This document shows positions 40,001-48,398 of a stretch of DNA of 64,000 bases, one piece after another. This DNA is from Apostichopus japonicus. Its lineage: Eukaryota > Echinodermata > Holothuroidea > Aspidochirotida > Stichopodidae. Numbering within the stretch: the stretch's first letter is position 1; every line of letters starts with the position of its first letter. The stretch is from positions 12,521,001-12,585,000 of the forward strand of contig NC_092561.1 in NCBI RefSeq assembly GCF_037975245.1. Reading direction: 5' to 3'. A model generated the notes under the pieces. It worked only from the letters and a program-made list of their open reading frames with translations. It had not been told where the DNA came from and searched no databases. A program made the translations under genes and the position numbers.

Positions 40001-43000
40001 TTAGTAGTTTTGTTCTTTCATGGATCAAGAAGAACTTCTGTAAGAAGTTCTACTTGATTGATTCATTTAAGGACAAGGAACAGGGCTTGGGTAAGGTTTC
40101 TTGGTTTTTGTGTCATTTTAATTAATGGTATAAGCTGAATTAGTATGCGAATTTGAATATACGATGATGACTTGGAATTCATCATTAGAATTGTTGGATA
40201 TTACCTTAATTGGCTTTAAGATTACTTGTAAGTTATCTGATATTGTATCGTTGCATATAATCCATTCTGATTGATTTCTAAGTATGAAGTGCCATATGTG
40301 ACAATATTATATGCCATATATATATTGATTATAACGAGGAATATATGTTGGTTATGCAGTAATATATATGACTTATGTTTGTTCTTCATATATATACGTT
40401 ATGCAAAACCTATATATATCGCATAACATATATATATTGTTCGTCATAACCTTTACATATTATATACTATTTTGTCATGTTCGGCGCGGTAATATATATA
40501 GATTATAAAAGTGTGAGTGACACGCGCGAGTGGGAGAAGCTTAATTTCCTTGATTATTTGAACATTCGCGCCACAGACATGTACGTTTACGGCGAATGTA
40601 CAGAGTGTAGTGTAGAATATAGCTACATTGATTATATAGAGCAGGCTACGTACGTGAAGGCTTGCTGCGCCTGTCTAGCCGCCTAAAGCCTAGGTACATG
40701 CATGATGTTCAACAAGTGATGGAGCTTCAACAAAATAGTTATTTAGACGCGTTAGCTAGCCTAGGCTTATAGGGCTAGGCCTAGCCTAGGGGCTCCTAAG
40801 ACAAGTTAGTACTAACACTGCAGTTGGGCTAACTCTCCAGTACAGTTATGCAATTTGTTAGGCTAGGCCTACCTGTTAGTGTTTGTTGGACTCTAGATCT
40901 ATCATTTCCCACCACTCTCATTACTTGTCTTGCGACAGGCTCAGCAAGCCTATTTACTAGGGAAGAAAACTCGCTTTCCGTAAAGTTATTCGACATGTTG
41001 AAAGGTTCGATAGTATATTGCGGACTGATATAACGTAGCTTATGCCCTATTCTCTTATTGCAGTACAGTGTAGGTATATACTGAAGCACTAGTATAGTAC
41101 TATACAAGTCCTTTTTGCCCGCGCTCCGTCGAAAAAGTTTATCAACATTACCGATCGTACACATGCATGGTACTCGCGAACGCGATTTGCATAGCGGCTC
41201 CTCCCACTCGCGTGCCCCCACAGTTTTATAATCTATATATATTACCGCGCCGAACATGACAAAATAGTATATAATGTATAAAGGTTATAACGAACAATAT
41301 ATATGTTATGCGACCTTTATATATATGATATGCGATATATATATAGGTTATGCATAACGTATAATTATATATGAAGAACAAACATAAGTCATATATATTA
41401 CTGCATAACCAACATATATTCCTCGTTATAATCAATATATATGGTATATAATATTGTCACATATGGCACTTCATATCTAAGAAGTTACTCTACATCACAG
41501 ATGGTACCCTATCTTAAAGGCATTGAAGACTCGCCCCAAACAGCGTGCCGCCATCTTTAAAAAGTGAACTTTCCGTTGCTTGCAAGTGAAGTTTTTCTCT
41601 TGTCTCTGCAAAATACATACAGTAATGAAACTTGATACCTTGTTATCTTTAGCTGGACCTGAGATGTCCATCGCTGTATCGTTTGTACTGACCGCAGCTG
41701 TATGTACTGACTGCACACTAGTGTCTAATTACCGACGGTAGCAAGCTGTGTGTGTATTTTCTGGGATCGATGGTGGTACATGTCTAACACTTCTGTTACA
41801 TCTCATTCGAAACTAGGTTAGATTACCGGCATTAGACGTTTCTTTTTGCGCGAGTCTTCACACCCTTTAAAGTAGTAGAATCTTGTGTTTAGTTTTGAGT
41901 TTGTTTTATATGCTATGTCCATAAAGTGTGTGTAGGCGTTTGTAACACTCTTACGATATTCCCTTTTCAAGTTCATGCAAGCTTTTGGCATAACTTTCTT
42001 TCTCTGTTGCATATGACCATTAACATACCTGTTGTAATCAATCACTCAGATTTTCCAACATAGTTCATAGGTTAATTGTATTTTCTGCTCTTATTTGTAT
42101 TCCGTCATGAATTAAATAGTGAAAGTGGTTACATCTTTGTTGTATTATCTGGTAAAATACAAGGTTGTTTACAATTTGTATTCCTTTAAGGCTCTGACTG
42201 GTTTTCTACAGTATTACTCGTTGCTGCCTGTACTGTGAATGCCAGAATCTTAAAGCAGTATAGCATTGTTCTCCTGTACATTGAAGTTAAGAGTGATATA
42301 TTCATTTTTGCAATTCATGACAAATATGCATGATTACATTGTAATTGTTTGTCGTCCGAAATTGATTGTTTCTATTATTTTTTTGTAATTTCCTTTCAAG
42401 AAATTTCCCTTTATTCCAAGTTTTCCACCTCTGAATAAATATGTATCTAAAACAACCTGGTAACTAGTCTCTTTCTGATGTCTCTGTGTCAGTTTGTGAC
42501 GTCACACCTAGGTCCTTTGTCATGTTTGTGGGTGATAACAGGATACAGTGTCTCTTCATAACATGGCCATGTCTGGCAAAGTGAAGGGTTGCTGTTTGCT
42601 TGATGTATATATCTTTGAATTCAGGACGTGTGTGGCTCTAGAACTTGGGATGAAATCCAGGGAAAGAGTGTGCTATACCGTATTATTTTTTGGCCATGTA
42701 GCCGGGTGTATTGTAGTGTAACAATCATTAATATATTCATTTGAATTGAAACCGCTTGCCTTGTGTATCGTCGTTCTCGATGTTCAAAGTAGGAATTAAA
42801 CATAGCATTTGCTTCTAGAGCTTGCATATAAGATGTCAACGAGAGATACTCACCAATATCTGAACAGTTACTTTGAAGGGTTGCTCCAGGAAGACATCTT
42901 AATCCCAATGTGTCGTGTTCAGATAGGTTAACGTAATGATAATTAAGTCTCTCTGCGCTCTTCAAGTTGTGTTCTTCTGTCAATTCCTGTGAGTAAAAAT

Positions 43001-44686
43001 AACAAATATGTAACCTGCGGGAGGGGATGTAGGGGGGGGGTCACGAGTTACTTGTCAAAACAGACCAGGAGATCCTTTGACTAGCGTAACCAGTGAGGGA
43101 AACACAATGGAGATCAGAATTAAACCTTCTCAAAGCAAGACATTATAGTTTATCACATATAGGTGAGACCTACATTTCTTTACAAATGGAAATGGAAAGG
43201 TAGAGCACATGACTACTGATGCACATTTAATGGGAAAAAGAAAATTAATATGAGAAACTTATATACTTAAATCATCGGTTTCTGTGTGTTTATTATGTCG
43301 TGAATGCACTGGAACACGCTATCCTCTTCTCGTGTAGTTAAATGCAGCATATATACATAAAATGCAGCATATATGCATACAAATACATACATAAAAAAGC
43401 ATACATACAAATACATACATACATATACTTTGAAGGTTGTTGACTTGTTGCTGACTCGAGTCAATTACTTGGAATCGAGTCACACTTGAGTTGCGTTTCC
43501 TTCAACTTCTGACTTATTTATAAACAAATATTCAGATATTTTCTTGTGCAGGTCACTTACATTCCTCTTACAAAAGGAGAGACGAATTTTGTCTACTAAA
43601 CGACTAGTCAAAAATTAAGTAGGCCTACTTTTACAGTGCCTATTTAACATCATCCTATATTTGCATTGGTATTAACGACCACGACCTAAATACACTTGCA
43701 AAATGTGAAGAAGTGTGACATGACGTTACAAACAATGTGGCGATGAGCAAAATGGGTTGATTATTATGCTGAGGGGAGATCTTAGAGATATTGAAAACTC
43801 CTTCGCGGAATTGCTGACGTACTTTACTAAGGAGCAGGAGCAGGGAAAGCAGAGAATATGGGGAAAGCTACCCCCTCCCCCATCACTTTTTTCATATTGT
43901 ACTAAAAAATGGAAACTTGTACTACACATAATATATTTACAATCTCGGAGATGATAACACCATTTTGCATCGAAACTCTGTCTACAATGGTCTACAATAA
44001 GGAGGATTGAAGGTGATATAAGGCGTTTCAATAGTTATTGGGTAAACCAGGCAGACCCGGCCCACAGCGAGAGATGGAGGCAGACGGGTTGGAGGATTAT
44101 GCTAAACTTTCACCTTCTCTACTCTAGCTCAAATGTTGACGGTTATGGTGGGAAGGAAATGTCAAGTTTGAACTTCTATGTTGAAGTGGTCTTGAAAAGT
44201 GATGAACTTAGTGTGTAATTCAACGGAAATTGTGATATGACACCCAGGGAGAGGGGGGGGGGGTGGGGTGGCTACTAAACGCAAATGAATACGACTTACC
44301 ATTGTGTGGTTGTTTACTTCAATCCACATCTGACAAACACCAATGATATCGAAACATTTTATAGTCTTGATTCGAGGCTCCTTGCAGACACAAATGTACG
44401 TACCAGTTTGGTATGGTGACAGGTTGTGTATATTTAAGATGATTTCTTTGGTTTCTTGCAAAGACATGCTGCAACCAGGCTGTGAATCGCAAGAATTCAA
44501 GTACGAGCCCTCTGTAAGATTGAACCAGGATGCAGATTTGCATCTCTTTAAACTGCAAACGAGTGTTTGATTCCTACCAAACAAACCGTCGATTGATTCT
44601 TTATTAGCAATAATAGGGCAGCCACTTTGTGATAAATTGAAGTACGTCAAAAACGTTGTAACAAAAACAAATAATTTATACATCAT
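24337..44686 (-). CDS. Putative type I membrane protein with Ig-like domains (multi-exon)
   Basis: Three minus-strand exons join in compatible phase: 44300-44686, 42854-42986 and 24337-25013 (1197 nt, 398 aa if no exon is missing). The protein would have a signal peptide (about 1-22) and a V-type Ig-like domain (Cys44, Trp54, YQTGTYIC ending at Cys99). A second, incomplete-looking Ig-like segment spans exons 2-3 (Cys160, then KHIC at about 198-201). A Thr/Ser/Pro-rich stalk (about 213-326), a membrane helix (about 327-358) and a 40-residue tail ending ATQV (class I PDZ-ligand type) complete it. The second Ig fold lacks the expected C-strand Trp, so at least one phase 1-1 exon is probably missed in the 17.8-kb intron. 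Two neighbouring genes rather than one remain possible. I do not recognise an ortholog; adhesion or immune-type reception is only inferred from architecture. Confidence 0.45.
25437..25494. repeat. Imperfect inverted repeat
   Basis: GGTTGATTGAGCTC at the left and GAGCTCAATCAAGACC at the right can pair around a 26-nt centre. It lies immediately before the first X-box-like palindrome and may be the edge of that repeat unit. Confidence 0.55.
25573..25598. mobile_element. 26-bp hairpin insertion, copy 1, with 7-bp direct repeats
   Basis: Arms CATGGAGCT and AGCTCCATG (9 bp, perfect) flank the 8-nt loop ATAAACAG. The hairpin is bracketed by exact 7-bp direct repeats ATGTAAC (25566-25572 and 25599-25605). 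The identical hairpin recurs at 27332-27357 with a different 7-bp repeat, so the flanks behave like target-site duplications. No known family is assigned. Confidence 0.7.
25770..25877 (+). repeat. 59-bp tandem duplication
   Basis: ATATGTATATTATATGATAT followed by TTTTCTCAAAGT and AAATTTCATCATGGC occurs at 25770-25818 and again at 25829-25877 with one substitution. It sits between the second and third X-box-like palindromes and explains their wider spacing. Confidence 0.9.
26066..27324. other. Intronic or intergenic sequence with short repeats
   Basis: GAAAAACATGATGGGGGTGAAAA and a near-identical second copy lie at 26141-26201, followed by poly-T and poly-G runs (26211-26230). A G run lies at 26659-26671. 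No coding sequence, RNA gene or complete transposon was recognised. Confidence 0.5.
27332..27357. mobile_element. 26-bp hairpin insertion, copy 2, with 7-bp direct repeats
   Basis: Same 9-bp arms and ATAAACAG loop as the copy at 25573-25598, identical over all 26 bp. Here the flanking exact 7-bp repeats are ATCCAAC (27325-27331 and 27358-27364). Both target repeats fit the pattern AT-N-N-AAC. A tRNA-like sequence follows about 45 bp downstream. Confidence 0.7.
27402..27474 (+). tRNA. Degenerate tRNA-like sequence (probably pseudogene or SINE head)
   Basis: TTGCTCAGATGGTAGAGCA is a good A box with D-arm, and GAGTTCGACTCC is a B box with a short T-stem. The expected acceptor stem does not pair (5' GTCAAAT against 3' ATTCTATGG) and the anticodon stem is ambiguous, so no isotype is assigned. 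It resembles a tRNA-derived pseudogene rather than a working gene. Confidence 0.4.
27475..30303. other. No recognised gene
   Basis: About 2.8 kb of AT-rich sequence. Small open frames exist on both strands (for example 27653-27940 and 28953-29186, minus strand), but they show no domain, splice context or composition bias that I trust. A purine-rich A/G tract lies at 29466-29504. Confidence 0.45.
30304..30740. mobile_element. Non-autonomous hAT-type element (CAGGGTTGTCCAACC ends)
   Basis: Terminal inverted repeats CAGGGTTGTCCAACC and GGTTGGACAACCCTG are perfect over 15 bp. Flanking 8-bp repeats CCTTACAC (30296-30303) and CTTTACAC (30741-30748) differ at one position. The end sequence resembles the CAGGGGTGTCCAA-type termini common in animal hAT elements. 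The interior contains a fragment (30477-30600: GCGGAGCGCCACTGTAGC, GGCGCGTGGCGTGCAAG) related to the subterminal region of the elements at 37088 and 47635, implying a nested or chimaeric origin. No transposase. Confidence 0.85.
30749..37079. other. Long stretch without a recognised gene
   Basis: About 6.3 kb, AT-rich, probably intron of the Ig-receptor gene if that model holds. It contains poly-T (31497-31510), G-rich low-complexity runs (32572-32612 and 33158-33178) and the degenerate repeats at 35037-35232. Short open frames (31928-32299 plus strand, 34621-34809 minus strand) look random. I found no exon that completes the second Ig-like fold. Confidence 0.45.
35037..35232. repeat. Degenerate tandem repeat, about 95-bp dimeric unit
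   Basis: GAGTTACGCTAACTTGACATCTC (35093-35115) recurs as AAGTTACGCTAGCTTGACATCTC (35188-35210). The intervening and preceding stretches (GAGTTACCATATTAGTATAA and GAGTTGCCATGTTACACCTA) are diverged half-units. At least four half-units are visible. Confidence 0.65.
37088..38083 (+). mobile_element. hAT element with transposase remnant and perfect 8-bp TSD
   Basis: The 996-bp element runs from CAGAAGCGGAGCG to CTAGCTCCGCCACTG. Exact 8-bp flanking repeats GTATTGGT lie at 37080-37087 and 38084-38091. Its two ends (37088-37280 and 37870-38083) are the reverse complement of the whole 390-bp element at 47635-48024, which therefore looks like an internally deleted relative. The extra 600 bp in the middle hold a transposase C-terminus. 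The subterminal GCGGAGCGCCACCACCGG-type sequence is shared with fragments at 19.4 and 30.5 kb. Confidence 0.9.
37464..37670 (+). pseudogene. hAT transposase C-terminal fragment
   Basis: In frame after a stop at 37461, the translation reads RIKLIKNYYRSTMGHNRLSN followed by LAIISMERNRDDQLDLDKVI and DRFSKLKGRKMKL, ending at TGA 37668-37670. The LIKNYLRSTM-RL-LALLSIE signature is the conserved C-terminal dimerisation region of hAT transposases. Only the last 70 or so residues remain, so it cannot be active, but this segment itself is intact. Confidence 0.85.
38520..39045 (+). repeat. Dispersed repeat with AGGTCA direct repeats
   Basis: Two units of about 140 bp share CTCGTAAACACAATATCTCAAG-like and GATGATCCCTATTGT words. 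The first contains AGGTCA-ACAG-AGGTCA (38685-38700, a DR4), the second AGGTCAAAGGTCG (DR1-like). A distinct right end (38860-39045) containing TTGCCATTTCTGCTCAGCAA and CAAGGAATCACTAAG matches, on the opposite strand, 52435-52600. The two copies define one repeat family. Confidence 0.8.
39046..40276. other. No recognised gene
   Basis: AT-rich sequence with no convincing open frame, RNA gene or transposon end. Short TATA-rich stretches appear towards 40250 near the following inverted-repeat element. Confidence 0.45.
40283..41475. mobile_element. 1.2-kb element with about 255-bp terminal inverted repeats and 6-bp TSD
   Basis: 40283-40536 and 41211-41475 are inverted copies, both beginning TATGAAGTGCCATATGTGAC when read inward, rich in TATATA palindromes and including GTTCGGCGCGGTAATATATA near their inner ends. 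The element is flanked by exact TCTAAG repeats (40277-40282 and 41476-41481). The interior has clustered CTAGGCCTAG palindromes (40755-40790). On the minus strand it can encode a short exon-like segment, with MSNNFTESEFSSLVNRLAEP followed by VARQVMRVVGNDRSRVQQTL and then a GT donor at 40871-40872. It may be the first exon of a transposase gene. Superfamily not determined; 6-bp duplications occur in Polinton, IS3EU and some Dada elements. Confidence 0.85.
41482..42853. other. No recognised gene between inverted-repeat element and Ig exon 2
   Basis: Minus-strand open frames at 41495-41716 and 41818-42045 (75 residues, Lys/Arg-rich) have no recognised domain. The open frame 42621-42853 simply reads on past the exon 2 donor. 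Probably intronic. Confidence 0.4.
42854..42986 (-). CDS. Exon 2: start of a second Ig-like segment
   Basis: Bounded by TTTTTACTCACAG and GATATTG/GTGAGT. It encodes 44 codons beginning ELTEEH and including YVNLSEHDTLGLRC, a plausible B-strand with its cysteine. Starts in phase 0, matching the end of exon 1, and ends in phase 1, matching exon 3. Confidence 0.6.
42987..44299 (-). other. Intron 1 of the Ig-receptor model
   Basis: Starts GTAAGTCG and ends TTTTTACTCACAG on the minus strand. Contains a TACA/TA-rich microsatellite (43348-43431) and G-rich runs (43020-43038, 44249-44268). No other feature was recognised. Confidence 0.5.
43348..43431. repeat. CATA/ACATA-type microsatellite
   Basis: Interrupted runs of ACATACATACATA and CATATATACATAAAATGCAG duplicated twice. 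It gives a spurious Tyr/Val/Cys-rich open frame on the minus strand. Confidence 0.8.
44300..44686 (-). CDS. Exon 1: signal peptide and first Ig-like domain
   Basis: Starts at the ATGATG pair (44686); the hydrophobic stretch KLFVFVTTFLTYFNL follows. The single Ig-like domain shows LVCSL, ASWFNL and the F-strand motif LSPYQTGTYICVC. N-glycosylation sequons occur at NLS, NQT, NLT and NHT. The exon ends ATG before GTAAGTCG, phase 0. A longer N-terminus from upstream in-frame Met codons (44731) is possible but less signal-peptide-like. Confidence 0.7.
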
Positions 44687-45247
44687 TGCTGGAACGTTGC
44701 TGCTTCTTGTCAAGAACAGTGTAGACATCATTCAGCATATGTTCAAAAGAGAATGGCTGCTTAGTCGTTAGTATATGCAATAGCGAACAGTAAACATTAA
44801 ACAGTTTATATTCTTCTGGTAAACCTCTTACTTCCACAATACGTAAATTGGAAGCCAATGCCTTGTTTAACACTAAAAAACTGACGCTCAACGCAACATT
44901 CCCTTTCTCCAAATCAATGGCTGTTGTTCGTGTCCGAATCATATGAACTTGGTTCTGTTTACAAGTTAATATGATTGATGAGCATTGAAAATTGCTTCAA
45001 CCATCAACACACGATATTATAAATTCAAGACATTTTGCTCTCCTGATAACACCGCTCGGCTTCAAATTTATTATGCTGATTCAGGTGGAACGATTGGCCT
45101 ATATTAACATAATACATAGCTGAAGTGCTGATAGTGTTTCTCTATATCTTGCGCAGCAACAGCCAGATGATTTACTGATGATTTACTGATTGATGATGTT
45201 GGTAAAGGCGATGGTGTATAGATTTGTAATGTGTAGCTTAAATCATG

Positions 45248-45255
45248 AATGTAGG
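45248..45255. repeat. 8-bp target-site duplication of the 45.3-kb hAT element
   Basis: AATGTAGG immediately left of the terminal CAGGGGCGTAGCGA; the same eight bases lie at 47002-47009 immediately right of TCGCTACGCCCCTG. Confidence 0.9.
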
Positions 45256-47001
45256 CAGGGGCGTAGCGAAGGGGTTTTTGTTGGGGGGGTGTGGAGAATT
45301 TGATTTGCCGACGGATCTGGAAGTGGTGACTGAAATGGGGGAGGGGTCTAAGGGGAGGGGGTCTACCCCTCTCCTTTGGAAAATTTTTAGTTTTGAAACG
45401 TCGTTAGATGCAATCTGGTGCATATTTTAAGTCAAATTTGATGATGCCGATGGATCTGGAATTGGTGACTGAAATGGGGGAGGGGTCTAAGGGGAGGGGG
45501 TCTACCCCTCCCCTTTGGAAAATTTTTAGTTTTGAAACGTCGTTAGATGCAATCTGGTGCATATTTTAAGTCAAATTTGATTTGCCGATGGATCTGGAAG
45601 TGGTGACTGAAATGGGGGAGGGGTCTAAGGGGAGGGGGTCTACCCCTCCCCTTTGGAAAATTTTTAGTTTTGAAACCTCCTTAGATGCAATCTGGTGCAT
45701 ATTTTAAGTCAAATTTGATGATGCCGATTGATCTGGAAGTGGTGACTGAAATGGGGGAGGGGTCTAAGGGGAGGGGGTCTACCCCTCTCCTTTGGAAAAT
45801 TTTTAGTTTTGAAACGTCCTTAGATGCAATCTGGTGCATATTTTAAGTCAAATTTGATTTGCCGATGGATCTGGAAGTGGTGACTGAAATGGGGGAGGGG
45901 TATAAGGGGAGGGGGTCTACCCCTCTCCTTTGGAAAATTTTTAGTTTTGGAACGTCCTTAGATGCAATCTGGTGCATATTTTAAGTCAAATTTGATGATG
46001 CCGATGGATCTGGAAGTGGTGACTGAAATGGGGGAGGGGTCTAAGGGTAGGGGGCTACCCCTCCCCTTTGGAAAATTTTTAGTTTTGAAACGTCCTTAGA
46101 TGCAATCTGGTGCATATTTTAAGTCAAATTTGATTTGCCGACGGATCTGGAAGTGGTGACTGAAATGGGGGAGGGGTCTAAGGGTAGGGGGTCTACCCCT
46201 CCCCTTTGGAAAATTTTTAGTTTTGAAACGTCCTTAGATGCAATCTGGTGCATATTTTAAGTCAAATTTGATGATGCCGATGGATCTGGAAGTGGTGACT
46301 GAAATGGGGGAGGGGTCTAAGGGGAGGGGGGTCTACCCCTCCCCTTTGGAAAATTTTTAGTTTTGAAACGTCCTTAGATGCAATCTGGTGCATATTTTAA
46401 GTCAAATTTGATTTGCCGATGGATCTGGAAGTGGTGACTGAAATGGGGGAGGGGTCTAAGGGGAGGGGGTCTACCCCTCTCCTTTGGAAAATTTTTAGTT
46501 TTGAAACGTCCTTAGATGCAATCTGGTGCATATTTTAAGTCAAATTTGATGATGCCGATGGATCTGGAAGTGGTGACTGAAATGGGGAAGGGGTCTAAGG
46601 GGAGGGGGTCTACCCCTCCCCTTTGGAAAATTTTTAGTTTTGAAACGTCGTTAGATGCAATCTGGTGCATATTTTAAGTCAAATTTGATTTGCCGACGGA
46701 TCTGGAAGTGGTGACTGAAATGGGGGAGGGGTCTAAGGGTAGGGGGTCTACCCCTCCCGTTTGGAAAATTTTTAGTTTTGAAACGTCCTTAGATGCAATC
46801 TGGTGCATATTTTAAGTCAAATTTGGCACGGAAGAAGCTCCCGTTCTCCTTTTCTCTATTCAGCTTTCCTTCTTTCTTCCCCTTCCGCTCTCTTCACCTT
46901 TTCTTCTTTTGCCGACAGACCCAAAATTTGCCGACAGCGACCAAATTATTGGGGGGGGGGGTGTGACACCCCCCCACACCCCACCGCTCGCTACGCCCCT
47001 G
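45256..47001. mobile_element. Non-autonomous hAT-type element carrying an internal tandem array
   Basis: The 1746-bp element has perfect 14-bp terminal inverted repeats (CAGGGGCGTAGCGA and TCGCTACGCCCCTG) and an exact 8-bp duplication AATGTAGG on both sides. Nearly all of its interior (45292-46825) is an 11-copy array of 138/139-bp units. The right 170 bp hold a pyrimidine-rich stretch and a poly-G/poly-C hairpin. No transposase frame is present, so it would depend on an autonomous hAT element in trans. Confidence 0.93.
45292..46825 (+). repeat. 11-copy 138/139-bp array with G4 and hairpin motif
   Basis: Unit starts, measured at the GGGGG run, lie at 45337, 45476, 45614, 45753, 45891, 46030, 46167, 46306, 46445, 46584 and 46722. 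Units alternate between ATTTGCCGAYGG and ATGATGCCGATGG forms, giving a 277-bp dimer. Each unit contains GGGGG-A-GGGG-TCTAA-GGGG-A-GGGGG, a four-run G-quadruplex-type motif. Overlapping it is the palindrome AAGGGGAGGGG / CCCCTCCCCTT around GTCTA. The near identity of copies indicates recent amplification. Confidence 0.95.
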
Positions 47002-47080
47002 AATGTAGGCAGACATTTTTGCGTTGCTATGTCAGTTCTTAATCCAGTCATAATTTGGATAGTTGCGCAGGCATTGTACT

Positions 47081-47091
47081 GCATATATATC

Positions 47092-47123
<32 letters not shown>

Positions 47124-47125
47124 TA
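47081..47125. repeat. TA microsatellite
   Basis: Interrupted (TA)n tract of about 45 bp directly before the terminus CAAGGGCGGCGGAA of the next element. Confidence 0.9.
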
Positions 47126-47634
47126 CAAGGGCGGCGGAAGCTTTTTTAATCTGGGGGGGGGGGCACCGACGTCGAAGGGCACTTTGCAGAAATTTGATTG
47201 GACTGATGCAGCCTGATATTTAGTACCCTTTATAACTCTTATTGTATTATCTTATTTGCGTATACACATCACTCCGTCAACGCCCCCCCCCCCACCATCG
47301 AGGAAAAAAAAATGCATACTAGCACTGCAATATCCAATGTGCAAATTGGGAAACAAGGAACAAGTTTTCTTTCGAGACAAAATGAGGTGAAATCATTATA
47401 AAGTCCCTGCACACGCGATCGATACATGCATGAAAGCAAATGAAATATGTCAAAATACGAAAGGATGGGGTAGGTTATGGGATATTAAACTATACTCATT
47501 ATTCATAGTAGGCTATAAATGGCTTCTGCTTCTTAAAAAGTTACAATTTAATATAGCAATGCATTTTTCGAAATGCATTAGAATTTTTTTTCGAAATTGA
47601 ATATGCATAATGGCACTCACCAGAATGTTAGAAG

Positions 47635-48024
47635 CAGTTGCGGAGCTAGGGGTATTGATCAGGGGGTCGAGAATGGTCTGTAGGGGCGCTTTCGACACTA
47701 TCTAAGCGGAGCGCCACCACAGGTTGGCGCGAAGCGTAGAGAAATTTTATGAGTCAAGATACTCCCTAGATCGCCGGAAATGACCCTTTCCGGGCCTTGC
47801 TAATTTGCAGATAAACGAAGAATAAATAGGTGTCATCGCCATTTTGACAGAAAATTACACCAACAAAACGTGACAAATGTCAATAGGTAGATAAGAGCGC
47901 AATTAAAAAGTCAATAATCGCGAATAAGTGAAAAGTGGTATAAAGCTGAAAAGGGCACAAGCAGTCCATTTGAGTCCGTCATGGGGGCATCCGCCCCCCT
48001 GACTGTATGGACGCTCCGCCACTG
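47635..48024. mobile_element. 390-bp hAT MITE related to the 37-kb element
   Basis: Runs from CAGTTGCGGAGCTAGGGG to CGCTCCGCCACTG. It is the reverse complement of the joined ends of the element at 37088-38083, lacking that element's central transposase segment. Flanking octamers GTTAGAAG and GTTACAAA match at 6 of 8 positions. It sits just beyond the transposase stop codon of the surrounding element. Confidence 0.8.
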
Positions 48025-48050
48025 GTTACAAACCTTGTGGTAGTAAACAT

Positions 48051-48390
48051 TTAAAACTTCCAGAAATATTTCATTCGACGTGGGTTTCGCTTTGTAAACT
48101 CTTTAGCGATGTCCCGTATAACTAATCCGTCCGTTCTTGCTTTATGGATATGAAGCATTAGCATATTATTATACCGTTTTTCACCAATTGTGCTCCGCAA
48201 GTATGTCTTTATCCGGCGTTGTACGGAGAAGGATCTCTCCGGAGGCTGCGCTCATTGGTGCCAGTAGGTATATGTGTATTAGGCATGCAGAGAACATTCG
48301 GAATAGCCAGGCGAATGTCATTGTGGTCAGACAGGAGAGATACTAACAATTTTTCCATTCGATATAGCTTTGAGTTTGACCCACAGAAAT
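48051..48390 (-). pseudogene. hAT transposase C-terminal pseudogene
   Basis: Minus-strand translation gives APMSAASGE in one frame and ERSFSVQRRIKTYLRSTIGE then KRYNNMLMLHIHKARTDGLV and EFTKRNPRRMKYFWKF in the next, ending at TAA (48051-48053). Together they form the conserved SA-ERSFS-LRRIKTYLRSTM-RLN-LLHIH block of hAT transposases with a one-base frameshift near 48235. It belongs to the composite element 47126-48905. Confidence 0.85.
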
Positions 48391-48398
48391 TCATTAAT

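Noticed and set aside
41818-42045. 75-codon Lys/Arg-rich minus-strand open frame
   Set aside because: No recognisable domain and no credible splice connection to the Ig-receptor exons on either side.
44676-44942. 88-codon minus-strand open frame upstream of the Ig exon 1 start
   Set aside because: It overlaps the Ig start in another frame, shows no recognised domain and has no supporting splice pattern. It is possibly the 5' UTR.
46803-47223. Pro/Ser-rich open frames at the right end of the 45.3-kb element
   Set aside because: They translate the poly-G/poly-C terminus of a transposon and a TA microsatellite.
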